Shown here one piece after another: positions 1 through 7,403 of a DNA stretch of 48,085 nt. The translations under genes were made by a program, and so were the position numbers. Where the stretch lies: positions 1 through 48,085 of the forward strand of contig QNES01000010.1 of assembly GCA_003645255.1 (NCBI GenBank). Reading direction: 5' to 3'. The notes under the pieces are model-generated. The model saw nothing but the letters and a program-made list of their open reading frames with translations, was not told where the DNA came from and searched no databases. The DNA is from Gammaproteobacteria bacterium (GTDB taxonomy: Bacteria; Pseudomonadota; Gammaproteobacteria; Beggiatoales; Beggiatoaceae). Positions within the stretch are counted from its first letter, which is position 1. Every line of letters begins with the position of its first letter.

Positions 1-120
1 CCGGATCATCAATACCGGGTCCACCATTGTCAGCTATTTAATGATTGTTATTTAAAACTGCTTTATAACTTGATAACATATTAATAATATCTGCTTTTAA
101 AGAAAAGGGGCACTATAGCC

Positions 121-164
121 AGCGTAGGGTGGAAGGTGGGTTTAGCTACCTACCCTACGCGAGC
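121..164. repeat. GTAGGGTGG-type repeat, hairpin copy
   Basis: GCGTAGGGTGG on the left faces CTACCTACCCTACGC on the right, forming an imperfect inverted repeat. The element overlaps the end of the PIN-domain reading frame and supplies its last residues (ARVG) and stop codon. Related copies lie near 871, 1213, 3222, 38223 and 47747. Confidence 0.75.
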
Positions 165-578
165 TTTATCCATTCCACGCTCGTTATGAAAATTACCTAA
201 AAACTGTATTGAATCTGATAATTCTTTGATTTTTTGTACTTTTCTAATATGTTTTTCATCAGCAGTCATGAATATTGCGTTCTTCAAAAGTGCAAGAGCA
301 TGAAAAGTGGCATCAAAAGAAGAAATATATCCCTGCCCCTGTGTGTCCATATTCGCAATTTCATCAGCCTTATTAATAAGTTCTAAAGAAGGATGAATTA
401 TTTTTATAATCCCCATTTGTATTTGTTCTTGAAACTCAGCAAAATTTTCTTCTGACTTTTCTTTCGGCATTTGCATTTTTGAAAAGACACTTCCAAGCTC
501 ATACCATATGAGCGAAGGTGCCATTAGTTCCGCTTTTTCATCATATAAAAGTACATTATTTTTCATAACCACTGTCAC
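150..578 (-). CDS. PIN-domain (VapC-like) protein, N-terminally truncated
   Basis: PIN-domain proteins are usually toxin endoribonucleases of type II toxin-antitoxin pairs and need four acidic residues. Three are recognisable: E in LIWYELGSVF, D in SFDATFHALAL and D in TADEKHIRK. The first strand, normally a short hydrophobic run ending in the catalytic Asp (VDASV-like), is absent: the frame begins MTVVMKNNVLLYDEKAEL, so the N-terminal segment with that Asp appears deleted. The possible starts (GTG at 578 or ATG at 566) overlap the end of the upstream small gene, as in toxin-antitoxin operons. The C-terminus runs into a genomic repeat that provides the stop. It is probably an inactivated toxin; family assignment is fairly sure, activity is doubtful. 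Confidence 0.65.
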   Translation of the reverse strand: MTVVMKNNVLLYDEKAELMAPSLIWYELGSVFSKMQMPKEKSEENFAEFQEQIQMGIIKIIHPSLELINKADEIANMDTQGQGYISSFDATFHALALLKNAIFMTADEKHIRKVQKIKELSDSIQFLGNFHNERGMDKARVG

Positions 579-819
579 GGGATTTTCGTATTATTTCAGT
601 CGCGGACAATCCAGAAGTTGTTTCTATTTTTCTGCTTTTGACAAAATGATGAAACGCTTTTTTCCGTTGCTGTCTTTTTATCATTTTTTCTTGATAAATT
701 TTTCTTAATTCTGTTATTTCAGAGTTTGCGTTGGGAAGAGCTAGTAAATTATGAATAAACTCCTGATTAGATGGCTCAATGCCCTCGTTACAATCAAGTG
801 TATTAATGTCATTTAACAC
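556..819 (-). CDS. Small hypothetical protein upstream of PIN gene, putative antitoxin
   Basis: An 87-residue product with a central basic stretch (YQEKMIKRQQRKKAFHHF) and a C-terminal GLSATEIIRKSRD segment. It starts at GTG 819, preceded by a GAGG Shine-Dalgarno sequence that lies inside the last codons of the upstream gene, and its end overlaps the start of the PIN gene. Position and size fit an antitoxin whose C-terminus would occlude the PIN active site, but no DNA-binding fold is recognisable, so the role rests on context. Because the neighbouring toxin seems damaged, this gene may be a relic. Confidence 0.55.
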   Translation of the reverse strand: MLNDINTLDCNEGIEPSNQEFIHNLLALPNANSEITELRKIYQEKMIKRQQRKKAFHHFVKSRKIETTSGLSATEIIRKSRDSGYEK

Positions 820-1073
820 ATATCACCTCGTATTATTTTTGAATACTTCTTAAAAGAAACACGCCAGCAAGCGTAGGGTGGGTAGAAAACCCGCCAAACC
901 TCTATCCAGCCTACTCGTGCTAGAACATCTATTGCTGAATGACGTGCTGTTGCTGGGTAATGTGGGAGCAGAACAAACACATCTACCCATTCGCCAACCG
1001 GCAATTTTAGATCAGTGACTTCAATTCTGCCACCTGGTAGAATTGCAGTTTTAAGGTGCATGGCAGACTGCAT
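813..1073 (-). CDS. Small antitoxin-like protein with an in-frame repeat insertion
   Basis: The first ~48 residues (LKTAILPGGRIEVTDLKLP..., then a hydrophobic VDVFVLLP strand and RHSAIDVLAR) resemble small beta-strand proteins commonly found upstream of PIN toxins. After IDVLAR the sequence changes to WIEVWRVFYPPYACW, which is the translation of the genomic GTAGGGTGGGTAG repeat. The reading frame nevertheless stays open through SFKKYSKIIRGDMC and overlaps the GTG start of the next gene. ATG at 1073 follows an AGAGGT ribosome site at good spacing. The ordinary C-terminus of the family is therefore disrupted or replaced. Function is inferred from neighbourhood only. Confidence 0.55.
   Translation of the reverse strand: MQSAMHLKTAILPGGRIEVTDLKLPVGEWVDVFVLLPHYPATARHSAIDVLARVGWIEVWRVFYPPYACWRVSFKKYSKIIRGDMC
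871..920. repeat. GTAGGGTGGGTAG repeat copy inside a coding frame
   Basis: GCGTAGGGTGGGTAG followed by AACCCGCC and ending in CCTACTCGTGC. It matches the copy at 1213-1303 in both ends and lies within the 86-residue gene at 813-1073 without breaking its frame. Confidence 0.75.
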
Positions 1074-1097
1074 ATTTTTTACCTCTTATGTGTGAAG

Positions 1098-1124
1098 AAT
1101 AATTGGGTTCAGAGTAACATTAAT
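1098..1124. repeat. Solo end of the GGGGTCAGAGTAA inverted-repeat element
   Basis: AATAATTGGGTTCAGAGTAA followed by CATTAAT matches the terminal inverted repeat of the two full 128-bp elements at 38692 and 41835 with one change. No second end is found nearby, so this is a decayed or partial copy in the promoter-side region of the 813-1073 gene. Confidence 0.7.
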
Positions 1125-1150
1125 TGATTAACTTTTATTTTTGAAATGCC

Positions 1151-1216
1151 GCTCGCTCGTTTCACATTTCCAAGCTCTGAATCCATTGTTCAATAAAGGC
1201 TTTCGTATTTTTTAGC
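1151..1216. repeat. 66-bp perfect direct repeat, left copy
   Basis: Positions 1151-1216 are identical base for base to 3267-3332. Read on the minus strand the unit encodes the last codons of a reading frame (KNTKAFIEQWIQSLEM then TGA). The pair brackets the two genes at 1381-3176, with a GTAGGGTGG-type repeat immediately inside each copy. Confidence 0.9.
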
Positions 1217-1303
1217 CAGCGTAGGGTGGGTAGAAAACCCACCAAACCTCAATGAATACGATAATTATTTTTAGGTGGGTTTGACTACCCAGCCTACTCG
1301 TGC
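1213..1303. repeat. Compound GTAGGGTGGGTAG inverted repeat
   Basis: A left half (GCGTAGGGTGGGTAG...AACCCACC) faces a right half (GGTGGGTTTGACTACCCAGC then CTACTCGTGC). The segment 1252-1303 matches 38223-38274 in inverted orientation along 52 bases with only two differences, so this is a genuine dispersed element. The rest of the 1074-1380 gap is AT-rich and contains no gene. Confidence 0.85.
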
Positions 1304-1380
1304 TACTTTAAAAGTAGGTACGTTTCTCAGATGTTTAAGAAGTCTATTGTAATTTTTCGCTTGTCGATCTATCCCTATTT

Positions 1381-2091
1381 TCATTTTTTTGCCCAAAGCG
1401 CGGTTAATATGGATTCTGATTGCTGTCTCGGTATCAGTGGTTGTGACTTAAACAAGCACTCATGTATTTGCTGATAGTATGTCAAATAACACATAGATTG
1501 TGCAGCCTGAATGAGTTTCAACCATCTTTTTTCGGTTCTAATTGTTTTCCATTGTGCTGGATAAAAATTCGCTAAAATCATTTCACAAGTTAAAATCAAT
1601 TCCATTGGTGGCATCGCCCAACGTGGACGACTGATTTTTAATTCTTCTTTTCTATTCGCTAGCGGTTTATGTCCACCACTTTGGAGGTGAAAAATGGGTC
1701 CATCTTGATAAGTGCCATCTTCTTTCCGATTAGCTAGATCAATATGCCAACGGGATTGTAAATGACCCGCAAGATCAAAAATCTCAATTTTAGTATCAAG
1801 CCTTTTAAAAAGTGGAAGATCATTTCTTTTAGGGGGTTCAACTGCGACATCAAGATAAACATGAGGAATGATCTTTCCTAACTTTTTATCAGATGTTGGT
1901 ACAAATTTAATAGGTGCTGACGGTTTAATTGCATATTCCCAGGTTCGTGAAGAACTTAATTTAATAAGTTGTGTACTTGCACGGTCAAGACAATTCTTAC
2001 TATCAGGAGAAATTAGCTGATTTTGGCAAAGTAAATTACTCAAAGAAGCTAATAGTGAAGCCATCTCTCTTGCGCTTGGAATGATATTCAC
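1381..2091 (-). CDS. Hypothetical protein, second gene of a repeat-flanked two-gene cassette
   Basis: About 236 residues, not assigned to a family. It has an N-terminal helical segment (REMASLLASLSNLLCQNQ), a middle part rich in beta strands (IIPHVYLDVAV, IEIFDLAGHLQSRWHIDLA) and a helical C-terminus (MELILTCEMILANFYPAQWK). A short unit with LANRKE is present twice, about 25 residues apart, in the middle. I place the start at GTG 2091 because AGGAG sits six bases upstream and lies in the last codons of the preceding gene; TTG at 2097 would touch the ribosome site. The start follows the stop of the upstream gene by two bases, so the two genes are translationally coupled and probably act together. 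Confidence 0.7.
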   Translation of the reverse strand: MNIIPSAREMASLLASLSNLLCQNQLISPDSKNCLDRASTQLIKLSSSRTWEYAIKPSAPIKFVPTSDKKLGKIIPHVYLDVAVEPPKRNDLPLFKRLDTKIEIFDLAGHLQSRWHIDLANRKEDGTYQDGPIFHLQSGGHKPLANRKEELKISRPRWAMPPMELILTCEMILANFYPAQWKTIRTEKRWLKLIQAAQSMCYLTYYQQIHECLFKSQPLIPRQQSESILTALWAKK

Positions 2092-2093
2092 AT

Positions 2094-3176
2094 TCAACTC
2101 CTCATTTCACCATTTAAAATCATCTCGACAAAGAATCTTTCTCCATCATCAATTGTCAATCCGCTTTCGACAAATTCGCCAGTTTCAACACATTTCCAAC
2201 AAATATGTCTTCTTTGGATAAAGCTATGAGGCATTGAATCAGGTTCATAAGCAATCACAGAAAATTGTTGCTCAGTAGGCTGATGACAAGAATCACAAGC
2301 AAAGGCAAATAAAGCATCAGTATGTTCCTGCCAGCGCGATTTTGCAGGCAATAATTTCAATCCCAGTTTCTTATTCAAACAAACTACCCGTTCTTTAGCC
2401 GTCATATTACCCAGGGCTTCTTCACATAATTGTTTGCCCCAATCTTGTAAACGGTGTTCCCACCAACGGTTCCAACCTTCACTAAATACGCCAGTATAGA
2501 TCACTTTGGCTGTTTTTAGCACTTCAAATAAGCTATCAATTTCTTTGTCGGCTTTCGCTACGCCTAATTGCGCTAAGACATTATTTTTATCCAATAAAAT
2601 TCCTTGTCTCCCTATCACATAGCGCAAAATCGCTTGGGCAACCTGATGGGGTGCTTTAAGCCTATCCAGTTCACGTATAGCTTGATAAGCCACCACAACT
2701 CGTTCTGACTTATTTAACCCAAAAAAAGTTGCCCAGCGTTCAGATTTTTTCGTCCATTTTTTGATCATACGCTGATAACCCTTGACGAGCGATAATATTT
2801 TTGGGCGATTATCAGCGATTTTTTTTGTCATAAAATGACAATCGAATAAGTCATGGGCAGTGACATTATTCAGAAAACCGTTGATTTCATTTTCATTGTA
2901 AAGCAAAACAATGGGAAAATCTTTCTCCAGATGTTCTGAGGTATAAGAACGCAGGAACTGGGCTAAAGTTTCAGCTTGGTAGGCATTGTGCTGGATTTGT
3001 TGATGGTAATTTAATGCCACCAAAGCTGGCTGAGTTTCTACAATGTGGTTAGCTAAACTCATCAACTCCCCTGGTTGTTGAAATTGAACCTTCAGTCCAT
3101 TTTTACCCGGCGTTGACATCCGTTCCGCAAAGTGTTTATCGGTTTTTTGAGCATCTATAAAAATACCTTGATACAT
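2094..3176 (-). CDS. Receiver-like / winged-helix / zinc-ribbon protein of unknown function
   Basis: About 360 residues starting at ATG 3176 (AGGA nine bases upstream). A longer frame to 3302 exists, but its extra 42 residues are translated from genomic repeats (VVGLTIHPTLA) and are rejected. Residues 1-140 alternate strands and helices like a CheY-type receiver (GIFIDAQ, PALVALNYHQQ, FPIVLLYNENE), yet the phospho-acceptor position reads N in ALNYH, so it would be a non-phosphorylated pseudo-receiver. The middle (QAILRYVIGRQGILL...VYTGVFSEGWNRWW) looks like a winged helix. The C-terminus carries CDSC and CWKC pairs, a likely zinc ribbon. Such mixtures occur in conflict-type systems, but that role is inference. 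Confidence 0.7.
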   Translation of the reverse strand: MYQGIFIDAQKTDKHFAERMSTPGKNGLKVQFQQPGELMSLANHIVETQPALVALNYHQQIQHNAYQAETLAQFLRSYTSEHLEKDFPIVLLYNENEINGFLNNVTAHDLFDCHFMTKKIADNRPKILSLVKGYQRMIKKWTKKSERWATFFGLNKSERVVVAYQAIRELDRLKAPHQVAQAILRYVIGRQGILLDKNNVLAQLGVAKADKEIDSLFEVLKTAKVIYTGVFSEGWNRWWEHRLQDWGKQLCEEALGNMTAKERVVCLNKKLGLKLLPAKSRWQEHTDALFAFACDSCHQPTEQQFSVIAYEPDSMPHSFIQRRHICWKCVETGEFVESGLTIDDGERFFVEMILNGEMRS

Positions 3177-3221
3177 TTTTAAATGTCCTATTTTTTCCAA
3201 AATACTATTTTTTGTTAAAAT

Positions 3222-3255
3222 AGCCAGCGTAGGGTGGATAGTCAAACCCACCACA
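3222..3255. repeat. GTAGGGTGG-type repeat copy
   Basis: AGCCAGCGTAGGGTGGATAG followed by TCAAACCCACC. It lies just upstream of the start at 3176 and just inside the right 66-bp direct repeat, mirroring the arrangement at 1213. Confidence 0.75.
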
Positions 3256-3266
3256 AAAATAATAAC

Positions 3267-3332
3267 GCTCGCTCGTTTCACATTTCCAAGCTCTGAATCC
3301 ATTGTTCAATAAAGGCTTTCGTATTTTTTAGC
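3267..3332. repeat. 66-bp perfect direct repeat, right copy
   Basis: Identical to 1151-1216. Here the minus-strand frame continues upstream beyond the repeat, so this copy is the more complete one and the left copy looks like a duplicated end. Confidence 0.9.
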
Positions 3333-3388
3333 ACACTAAATATCACCTTAATTTCCTCATTAGTCGCATTTAAACCAGTATGTACCCA
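3278..3388 (-). pseudogene. 3'-terminal remnant of an unidentified gene
   Basis: On the minus strand a frame reads VHTGLNATNEEIKVIFSVLK then NTKAFIEQWIQSLEM and a TGA stop, with no start; upstream it enters a CCTGCCATG hairpin repeat. The last 16 or so codons are duplicated exactly at 1151-1216. It looks like the tail of a gene cut by repeat insertion. No family can be named, and the frame is short, so confidence is low. Confidence 0.35.
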
Positions 3389-3422
3389 AACCTGCCATGT
3401 TTTTTTTAAACCTGGCAGGTTT
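3388..3422. repeat. CCTGACAGGT-type hairpin copy
   Basis: AAACCTGCCATGTTT (3388-3402) faces AAACCTGGCAGGTTT (3408-3422), one mismatch in 15. A second inverted repeat follows at 3427-3437 / 3457-3467 (TTCGAGGTTTT and its complement). Either could act as a terminator for the minus-strand DUF29 gene. Confidence 0.75.
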
Positions 3423-3501
3423 AGTATTCGAGGTTTTCGTTTTTTGAAGAAAAATTAAAACCTCGAAAGGGTATTATTTAATTTTCATTCCTTACATCAT
3501 A

Positions 3502-3945
3502 TTATTCAGCCGGTGAAGGCCAAAATTCAGGGTTCGTGAACTGTTCATAAGTCCAAGGACATGTTTCAGGGTAACGAGAAATAGGAATTCCCGTTTCCTT
3601 TTCGGCTCCCGACTTTGCTAATTCATATGATCGTTTAATAGCTTCGGAAAGTTTAGACTTCAATCCTGGGTTTTCTTTGAGATGCCAGTTAAGTCGCTTA
3701 CGTTGTTCAATAATAGTTAATTCCCAACTTCTACGCCCTATATAATAAGGTTGATATTCCCATTTCAACAGATGCATTAGCAAGTTCTCAACATAAGACT
3801 CTAGGGCACGCTTCTCAGATTTTCCCATATCTTCAATTTCCTCAACCAGATGTTCTAAATCAATCTCATTAAAACGTTTTTGCCTTAATAACATTGCCTG
3901 TTCCAAAGTCCAAGTATAAAAATCCTGTTGGTAAATAGCATTCAT
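3502..3945 (-). CDS. DUF29 family protein
   Basis: 147 residues with the usual DUF29 pattern: YQQDFYTWTLEQAMLLRQKR near the N-terminus, then DLEHLVEEIEDMGKSEKRAL, and a helical YVENLLMHLLKWEYQP segment leading to RRSWELTIIEQR. The family is widespread and multi-copy in cyanobacteria and large sulfur bacteria; its function is unknown and the fold is all-helical. The start is secure, since AGGAGG lies seven bases upstream of ATG 3945. The gene stands alone, downstream of an AT-rich gap. Confidence 0.9.
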   Translation of the reverse strand: MNAIYQQDFYTWTLEQAMLLRQKRFNEIDLEHLVEEIEDMGKSEKRALESYVENLLMHLLKWEYQPYYIGRRSWELTIIEQRKRLNWHLKENPGLKSKLSEAIKRSYELAKSGAEKETGIPISRYPETCPWTYEQFTNPEFWPSPAE

Positions 3946-4543
3946 CTAGGCACCTCCTTTTAAGGAAAAGGGGACGCTACCTTGTATACCAATAATCTAA
4001 AACTTGTCCAGCCTCATCTGGAAAATCTTAACACATACAAAAATGCTGCGTCCCTTTATTTATTAGAGTTGCATATCATAGCAACCGTACATCAACTATT
4101 ATAAAGCTTAAAATACTTATGTCAATCATTTTTTTGCCTAAAAAATATAACGTCGTGATTTTACTAATAATTGTCTTAAAAAGTTTTTCACCCAAATAAT
4201 ATATTTACGAAAATAGCTTTTCCTTGCACTGGTTCCGTTTATTGATATTATGAATTAGATTAACAATTAAAATTAACAATTAATAATTAATAAAGCGGTT
4301 CATTCTTAAATGACGGACATAAGCCATCATATCATAAATACATTTGGACTCACCTTGTAAGCTATTGATTTATAAAGTTAGCAAAAAAAACGACGGAATG
4401 GAGTATTAACTTAAAATTCAAATAAAATCGAGTGGGTAGGGCAAAATGATATTGAATTACCGTTTTTTGGAAAAAACTCTAATCACCATTAATCCATACA
4501 ATAGATCTCAAAAGTGCGCACCCTACGCTTCTAATTTAATTCT
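3946..4543. other. Intergenic region without a recognisable gene
   Basis: About 600 bases of AT-rich DNA between divergent genes. Two related bits, GGAAAAGGGGACGC near 3963 and GCTGCGTCCC near 4044, can pair over roughly 80 bases. Partial GTGGGTAGGG (4433) and GCACCCTACGC (4517) repeat ends occur before the LRR gene. AATTAACAATTAATAATTAA (4267-4290 area) is simple AT-rich sequence. No RNA gene was seen. Confidence 0.6.
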
Positions 4544-5361
4544 ATGAATAACAAAGAATTACTTAACATTATCAAAAAAACGGCTAAACGTAAAGCGACA
4601 GTGCTTCATCTCTTTAATGAGGGATTAACGGCATTACCTCCTGAACTCTTTAAATTATCTCAGCTTGAAGAATTAGGATTAAGTGGCAATCAATTAACAA
4701 CTATACCACCTGCGATTGCAAAATTGTCGAAGCTCAAGGTGCTATATCTTAGCAATAATCAATTAACAGCCCTGCCGCCGGCAATAGGTAAATTGTCTCA
4801 CTTAAAATTATTATATTTGAGCGGTAATCAATTGGCGGCTTTACCGCCTCAACTCTCAAAGTTGTCTCGGCTTGAAGCCTCTATTTGAATGATAATCAAT
4901 TGATTGCATTGGATAAATCCATTTCAAGATTATCCCATCTTCTCATGCTAAACCTTGATAAAAATTTACTGACAACGTTGCCGCCCCAAATAGGTAAATT
5001 GCCTCACCTTGAGATGTTATATCTTAATAACAATCGACTAAACGTTTTACCACCTGAAATGTCCAAATTGCCTAATCTGAGGCAACTTTATTTGAGCGGT
5101 AATCAACTGACAGGGCTACCGTATGAATATGACAAATTTTCTCAGCTAAAAAAACTGACTCTGTTTGAAAATCCATTACCGATTGAATTAGCGTTTTTAA
5201 AATTAGTCAATCAACCGGCTAAAATTATCAACCGTTTGAATCGACAGATGTTGATACAAAAATTGGAAGAGGAAAAAAGATATAATTCAAGAACTAATTT
5301 GATAGGGGGAGGATTGATAACCGTTTTTATAATTATTATTTTGGTTTTATTGGTGGGGTAA
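4544..5361 (+). pseudogene. Leucine-rich-repeat protein with C-terminal TM segment, frameshifted
   Basis: Two abutting frames together encode about eleven LRR units of the L..L.LS.NQLT.LPP type, with N-terminal helix MNNKELLNIIKKTAKRKA and a C-terminal hydrophobic anchor (LITVFIIIILVLLVG). The first frame ends at 4888 within a repeat (LSRLEASI). The second resumes in the next frame with LYLNDNQLIALD, exactly what the repeat consensus demands; restoring one base near 4880 joins them into one ~272-residue protein. The only possible start for the second part is a TTG inside the repeat, so independent translation is unlikely. It is either a real one-base deletion or a sequence error. Such proteins usually mediate protein contacts; the partner is unknown. 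Confidence 0.8.
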
Positions 5362-5382
5362 GTTTGGGATTGGTTTTAAGGT

Positions 5383-5409
5383 GGTGGGTGCGACAAATAG
5401 CCACCCACC
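5383..5409. terminator. Hairpin between convergent genes
   Basis: GGTGGGTG (5383-5390) and CACCCACC (5402-5409) form a GC-rich stem between the LRR gene and the convergent gene ending at 5421. It lacks a clear T-run, so a bidirectional terminator role is a guess; it also resembles the GTGGGTAG repeat family. Confidence 0.4.
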
Positions 5410-5420
5410 CACTTAACGAT

Positions 5421-6242
5421 CTATGAATAGATATCATCAAGCAATTCCTTAATCTTGTTGAGATTCTGTTCTCTGTAATATTCGAGCATTTCTATACCTT
5501 CAGCAGTCGCACTGATAAAAGTCAAGAAAGAATATTTGCCATATTGAGGCAACTGAGTGATATGAAAAATGCTTCCACGCGTTCCTTCGCTGGCAGCGTT
5601 TTGGAATATAACGTGATCTAACGTACCCGCATCAGGGTAAACTTTCTGCGTTTTATCAAGCAAAGCAATTAAATCTTTCAATTGCATTGCAAAAGTATCA
5701 GTTTTTACCGTCCTGTTTCCTTTCGGATCGCTCGAATACGCGACTCTCGTTCTACCCGATGTGAAAGTAGAAAATATGACAGCATCAATTTCATTATCTC
5801 GATCCGCAATGTCATTGAACACTTTTACCAGTTCTTTTTCGGCATTTTGCTTTTCCACAATATAAACCTCTTGTTTTTCCATCTTATCATAAAAAGAAGA
5901 ACTAGGCTTATCCGGCTCCAACCCAAGTTCTTCACTTGTTGGTATATCCGTTGCTTCGCCCTTCTTCACCATAATACCCTTGAAACCACTGATAACTTTG
6001 TTAAGGACATCCATAAATTTATCCCGTATTTCAGAAGGTACAAAAAAAATATCATTGCTACCGGTCACATTTCTAGGTAGCAATGGCTTAATCCATCGTC
6101 CTAGCTCATCAATACTTTTCTGTTCAAATATCACTAGCTTATCTTGGTGATTAGAAAATATGATTTCACTAGGAAGACAAAGTTGAGCATATCTTGTATC
6201 AAACCACACATCCTCACTTGCTTTGTAAAAAACAATCTTCAT
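5421..6242 (-). CDS. Protein with tentative roadblock/LC7-like C-terminal domain, partner of a ParA-like ATPase
   Basis: 273 residues. The first ~130 residues are of unknown fold (MKIVFYKASEDVWFDTRYAQ...). A charged linker (KMEKQEVYIVEKQNAEKELV) precedes a C-terminal ~125-residue part with the order strand (IDAVIFSTF), strand (TRVAYSS), long helix (FAMQLKDLIALLDKTQKV), then three strands (DHVIFQNA, GSIFHITQL, YSFLTFISA) and a final helix, which fits roadblock/LC7 proteins. That match is by pattern only. It starts five bases after the ATPase stop, with GGGATAA as ribosome site, so co-translation is expected. Roadblock proteins usually partner small GTPases; here the partner would be a deviant-Walker ATPase. 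Confidence 0.6.
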   Translation of the reverse strand: MKIVFYKASEDVWFDTRYAQLCLPSEIIFSNHQDKLVIFEQKSIDELGRWIKPLLPRNVTGSNDIFFVPSEIRDKFMDVLNKVISGFKGIMVKKGEATDIPTSEELGLEPDKPSSSFYDKMEKQEVYIVEKQNAEKELVKVFNDIADRDNEIDAVIFSTFTSGRTRVAYSSDPKGNRTVKTDTFAMQLKDLIALLDKTQKVYPDAGTLDHVIFQNAASEGTRGSIFHITQLPQYGKYSFLTFISATAEGIEMLEYYREQNLNKIKELLDDIYS

Positions 6243-6247
6243 TTGAT

Positions 6248-7333
6248 TTATCCCAACAAATTGAGAAAATTTTTGTAAATGTCAAACTTTTTCATATTTG
6301 ACACGGGATCTGCATTCACCCTATCCGTATAATACTGCAAATCAGCATGATAATATGCGAGAGGTATCACATTCATGGGACGTGTTGGCTTTTCTTCGCT
6401 TCCTTGAGGAATCGCATTGATAAGCATATCCAAAAAAAAGCTATGTATATCATCATTATCACCACTCAGTAAATCATTACGGGCGAATTCCAATTCTTCT
6501 ACCCAGTCTTGAAAATAAATATAATCTCCCTTTGGTAATTTTGCCATGTTTTCCAATTCGTTAATGGAAATATTTTTTTCATCTTTCTTTTTTGCATTAA
6601 GAAACTTAAAAATAGCATTGGTATCCTGAGTTTCTTCCAATTCGGACGAAATTAATGCGACTGGACTAAAAACATGCATAAGAGGTGCAGTATTATTCCG
6701 CATAAAATGTTCTTCAATCGCGCTAGCAGTTGCAGATACTATTCTCGCATCAGCTTCCGAACCCGGTTTAAGTAAGTTTTCCAACTGTCTATAAACCCAC
6801 AAAAACCAAACAGTTATACTGTCACCATCATCTAACAATTTTTGGTAGCTCTCATAATATTTTTCATCATTGGAAAAAATATTACAAAAGTGATAATTAG
6901 TGTCGATAATAACACTTCCTAACTCTGGCAACTTGAGTTTTTTCTCAATCCCTTTGGTAGAATCTTTGATTGTAGCAAGCAGATCCGCAAACAAAGTGGG
7001 CGGATATAAACTAAACTGATTAGAAGGCCATCCAATAGCGTAATTTTTCTTTTCACTTCTGAATGTTCTTCTTAATGAGGTAAACGTTTTTTGAACAACT
7101 ATTTTATCGGCACCGAATAGTTCAGTATCTTTAGCAGCCTCGTGATTGATAATCATCGTTCGATCACGTTTTTTACTATCAAGAAGTATAGCAGAAGTAT
7201 CTGCATTCATCGCATTGAAATCAAGCGCTAAAGCACTGCTTTGCTCCTTCTCAAGATGACGGGCTAAGATCATCAAGGTTAGCAAAGTTTTACCGACACC
7301 ACCTTTACTACCTGTTACAATATGCCAATCCAT
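6248..7333 (-). CDS. ParA/MinD-type deviant Walker A ATPase
   Basis: 361 residues opening with a strand and a deviant Walker A motif, GSKGGVGKT (residues 8-16, signature lysine present), as in ParA/MinD/ArsA ATPases that dimerise with ATP. ALDFNAMNADTSAILL corresponds to switch I, and GSVIIDTNYHF to the Walker B strand. The remainder is unlike plasmid ParA and longer than usual, with charged helical segments (KFLNAKKKDEKNISINELEN). GGAGG eight bases upstream fixes the ATG at 7333. It is not next to parB or oriC markers and is unlikely to be the chromosomal segregation gene. It is better read as the motor of the local three-gene unit at 5421-8090. Confidence 0.8.
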   Translation of the reverse strand: MDWHIVTGSKGGVGKTLLTLMILARHLEKEQSSALALDFNAMNADTSAILLDSKKRDRTMIINHEAAKDTELFGADKIVVQKTFTSLRRTFRSEKKNYAIGWPSNQFSLYPPTLFADLLATIKDSTKGIEKKLKLPELGSVIIDTNYHFCNIFSNDEKYYESYQKLLDDGDSITVWFLWVYRQLENLLKPGSEADARIVSATASAIEEHFMRNNTAPLMHVFSPVALISSELEETQDTNAIFKFLNAKKKDEKNISINELENMAKLPKGDYIYFQDWVEELEFARNDLLSGDNDDIHSFFLDMLINAIPQGSEEKPTRPMNVIPLAYYHADLQYYTDRVNADPVSNMKKFDIYKNFLNLLG

Positions 7334-7403
7334 ATTTTAGTATTCCTCCAATGGTTATAAAAAGAAAGTATTGCAACAACCACAAGCAAATCATTTATCA
7401 TAT

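Noticed and set aside
1-27. Minus-strand ATG at 27 reading MVDPVLMIR, resembling the opening of an IS5/IS1182-type transposase domain
   Set aside because: Only nine codons are visible before the window edge and a stop lies three codons upstream; too short to call.
3177-3302. N-terminal extension of the receiver-like gene (MDSELGNVKRAS...)
   Set aside because: It is translation of the 66-bp direct repeat and the GTAGGGTGG repeat; ATG 3176 has its own ribosome site.
4885-5361. Second half of the LRR gene as an independent protein
   Set aside because: Its only start is a TTG inside an LRR unit and the repeat phase continues from the first half.
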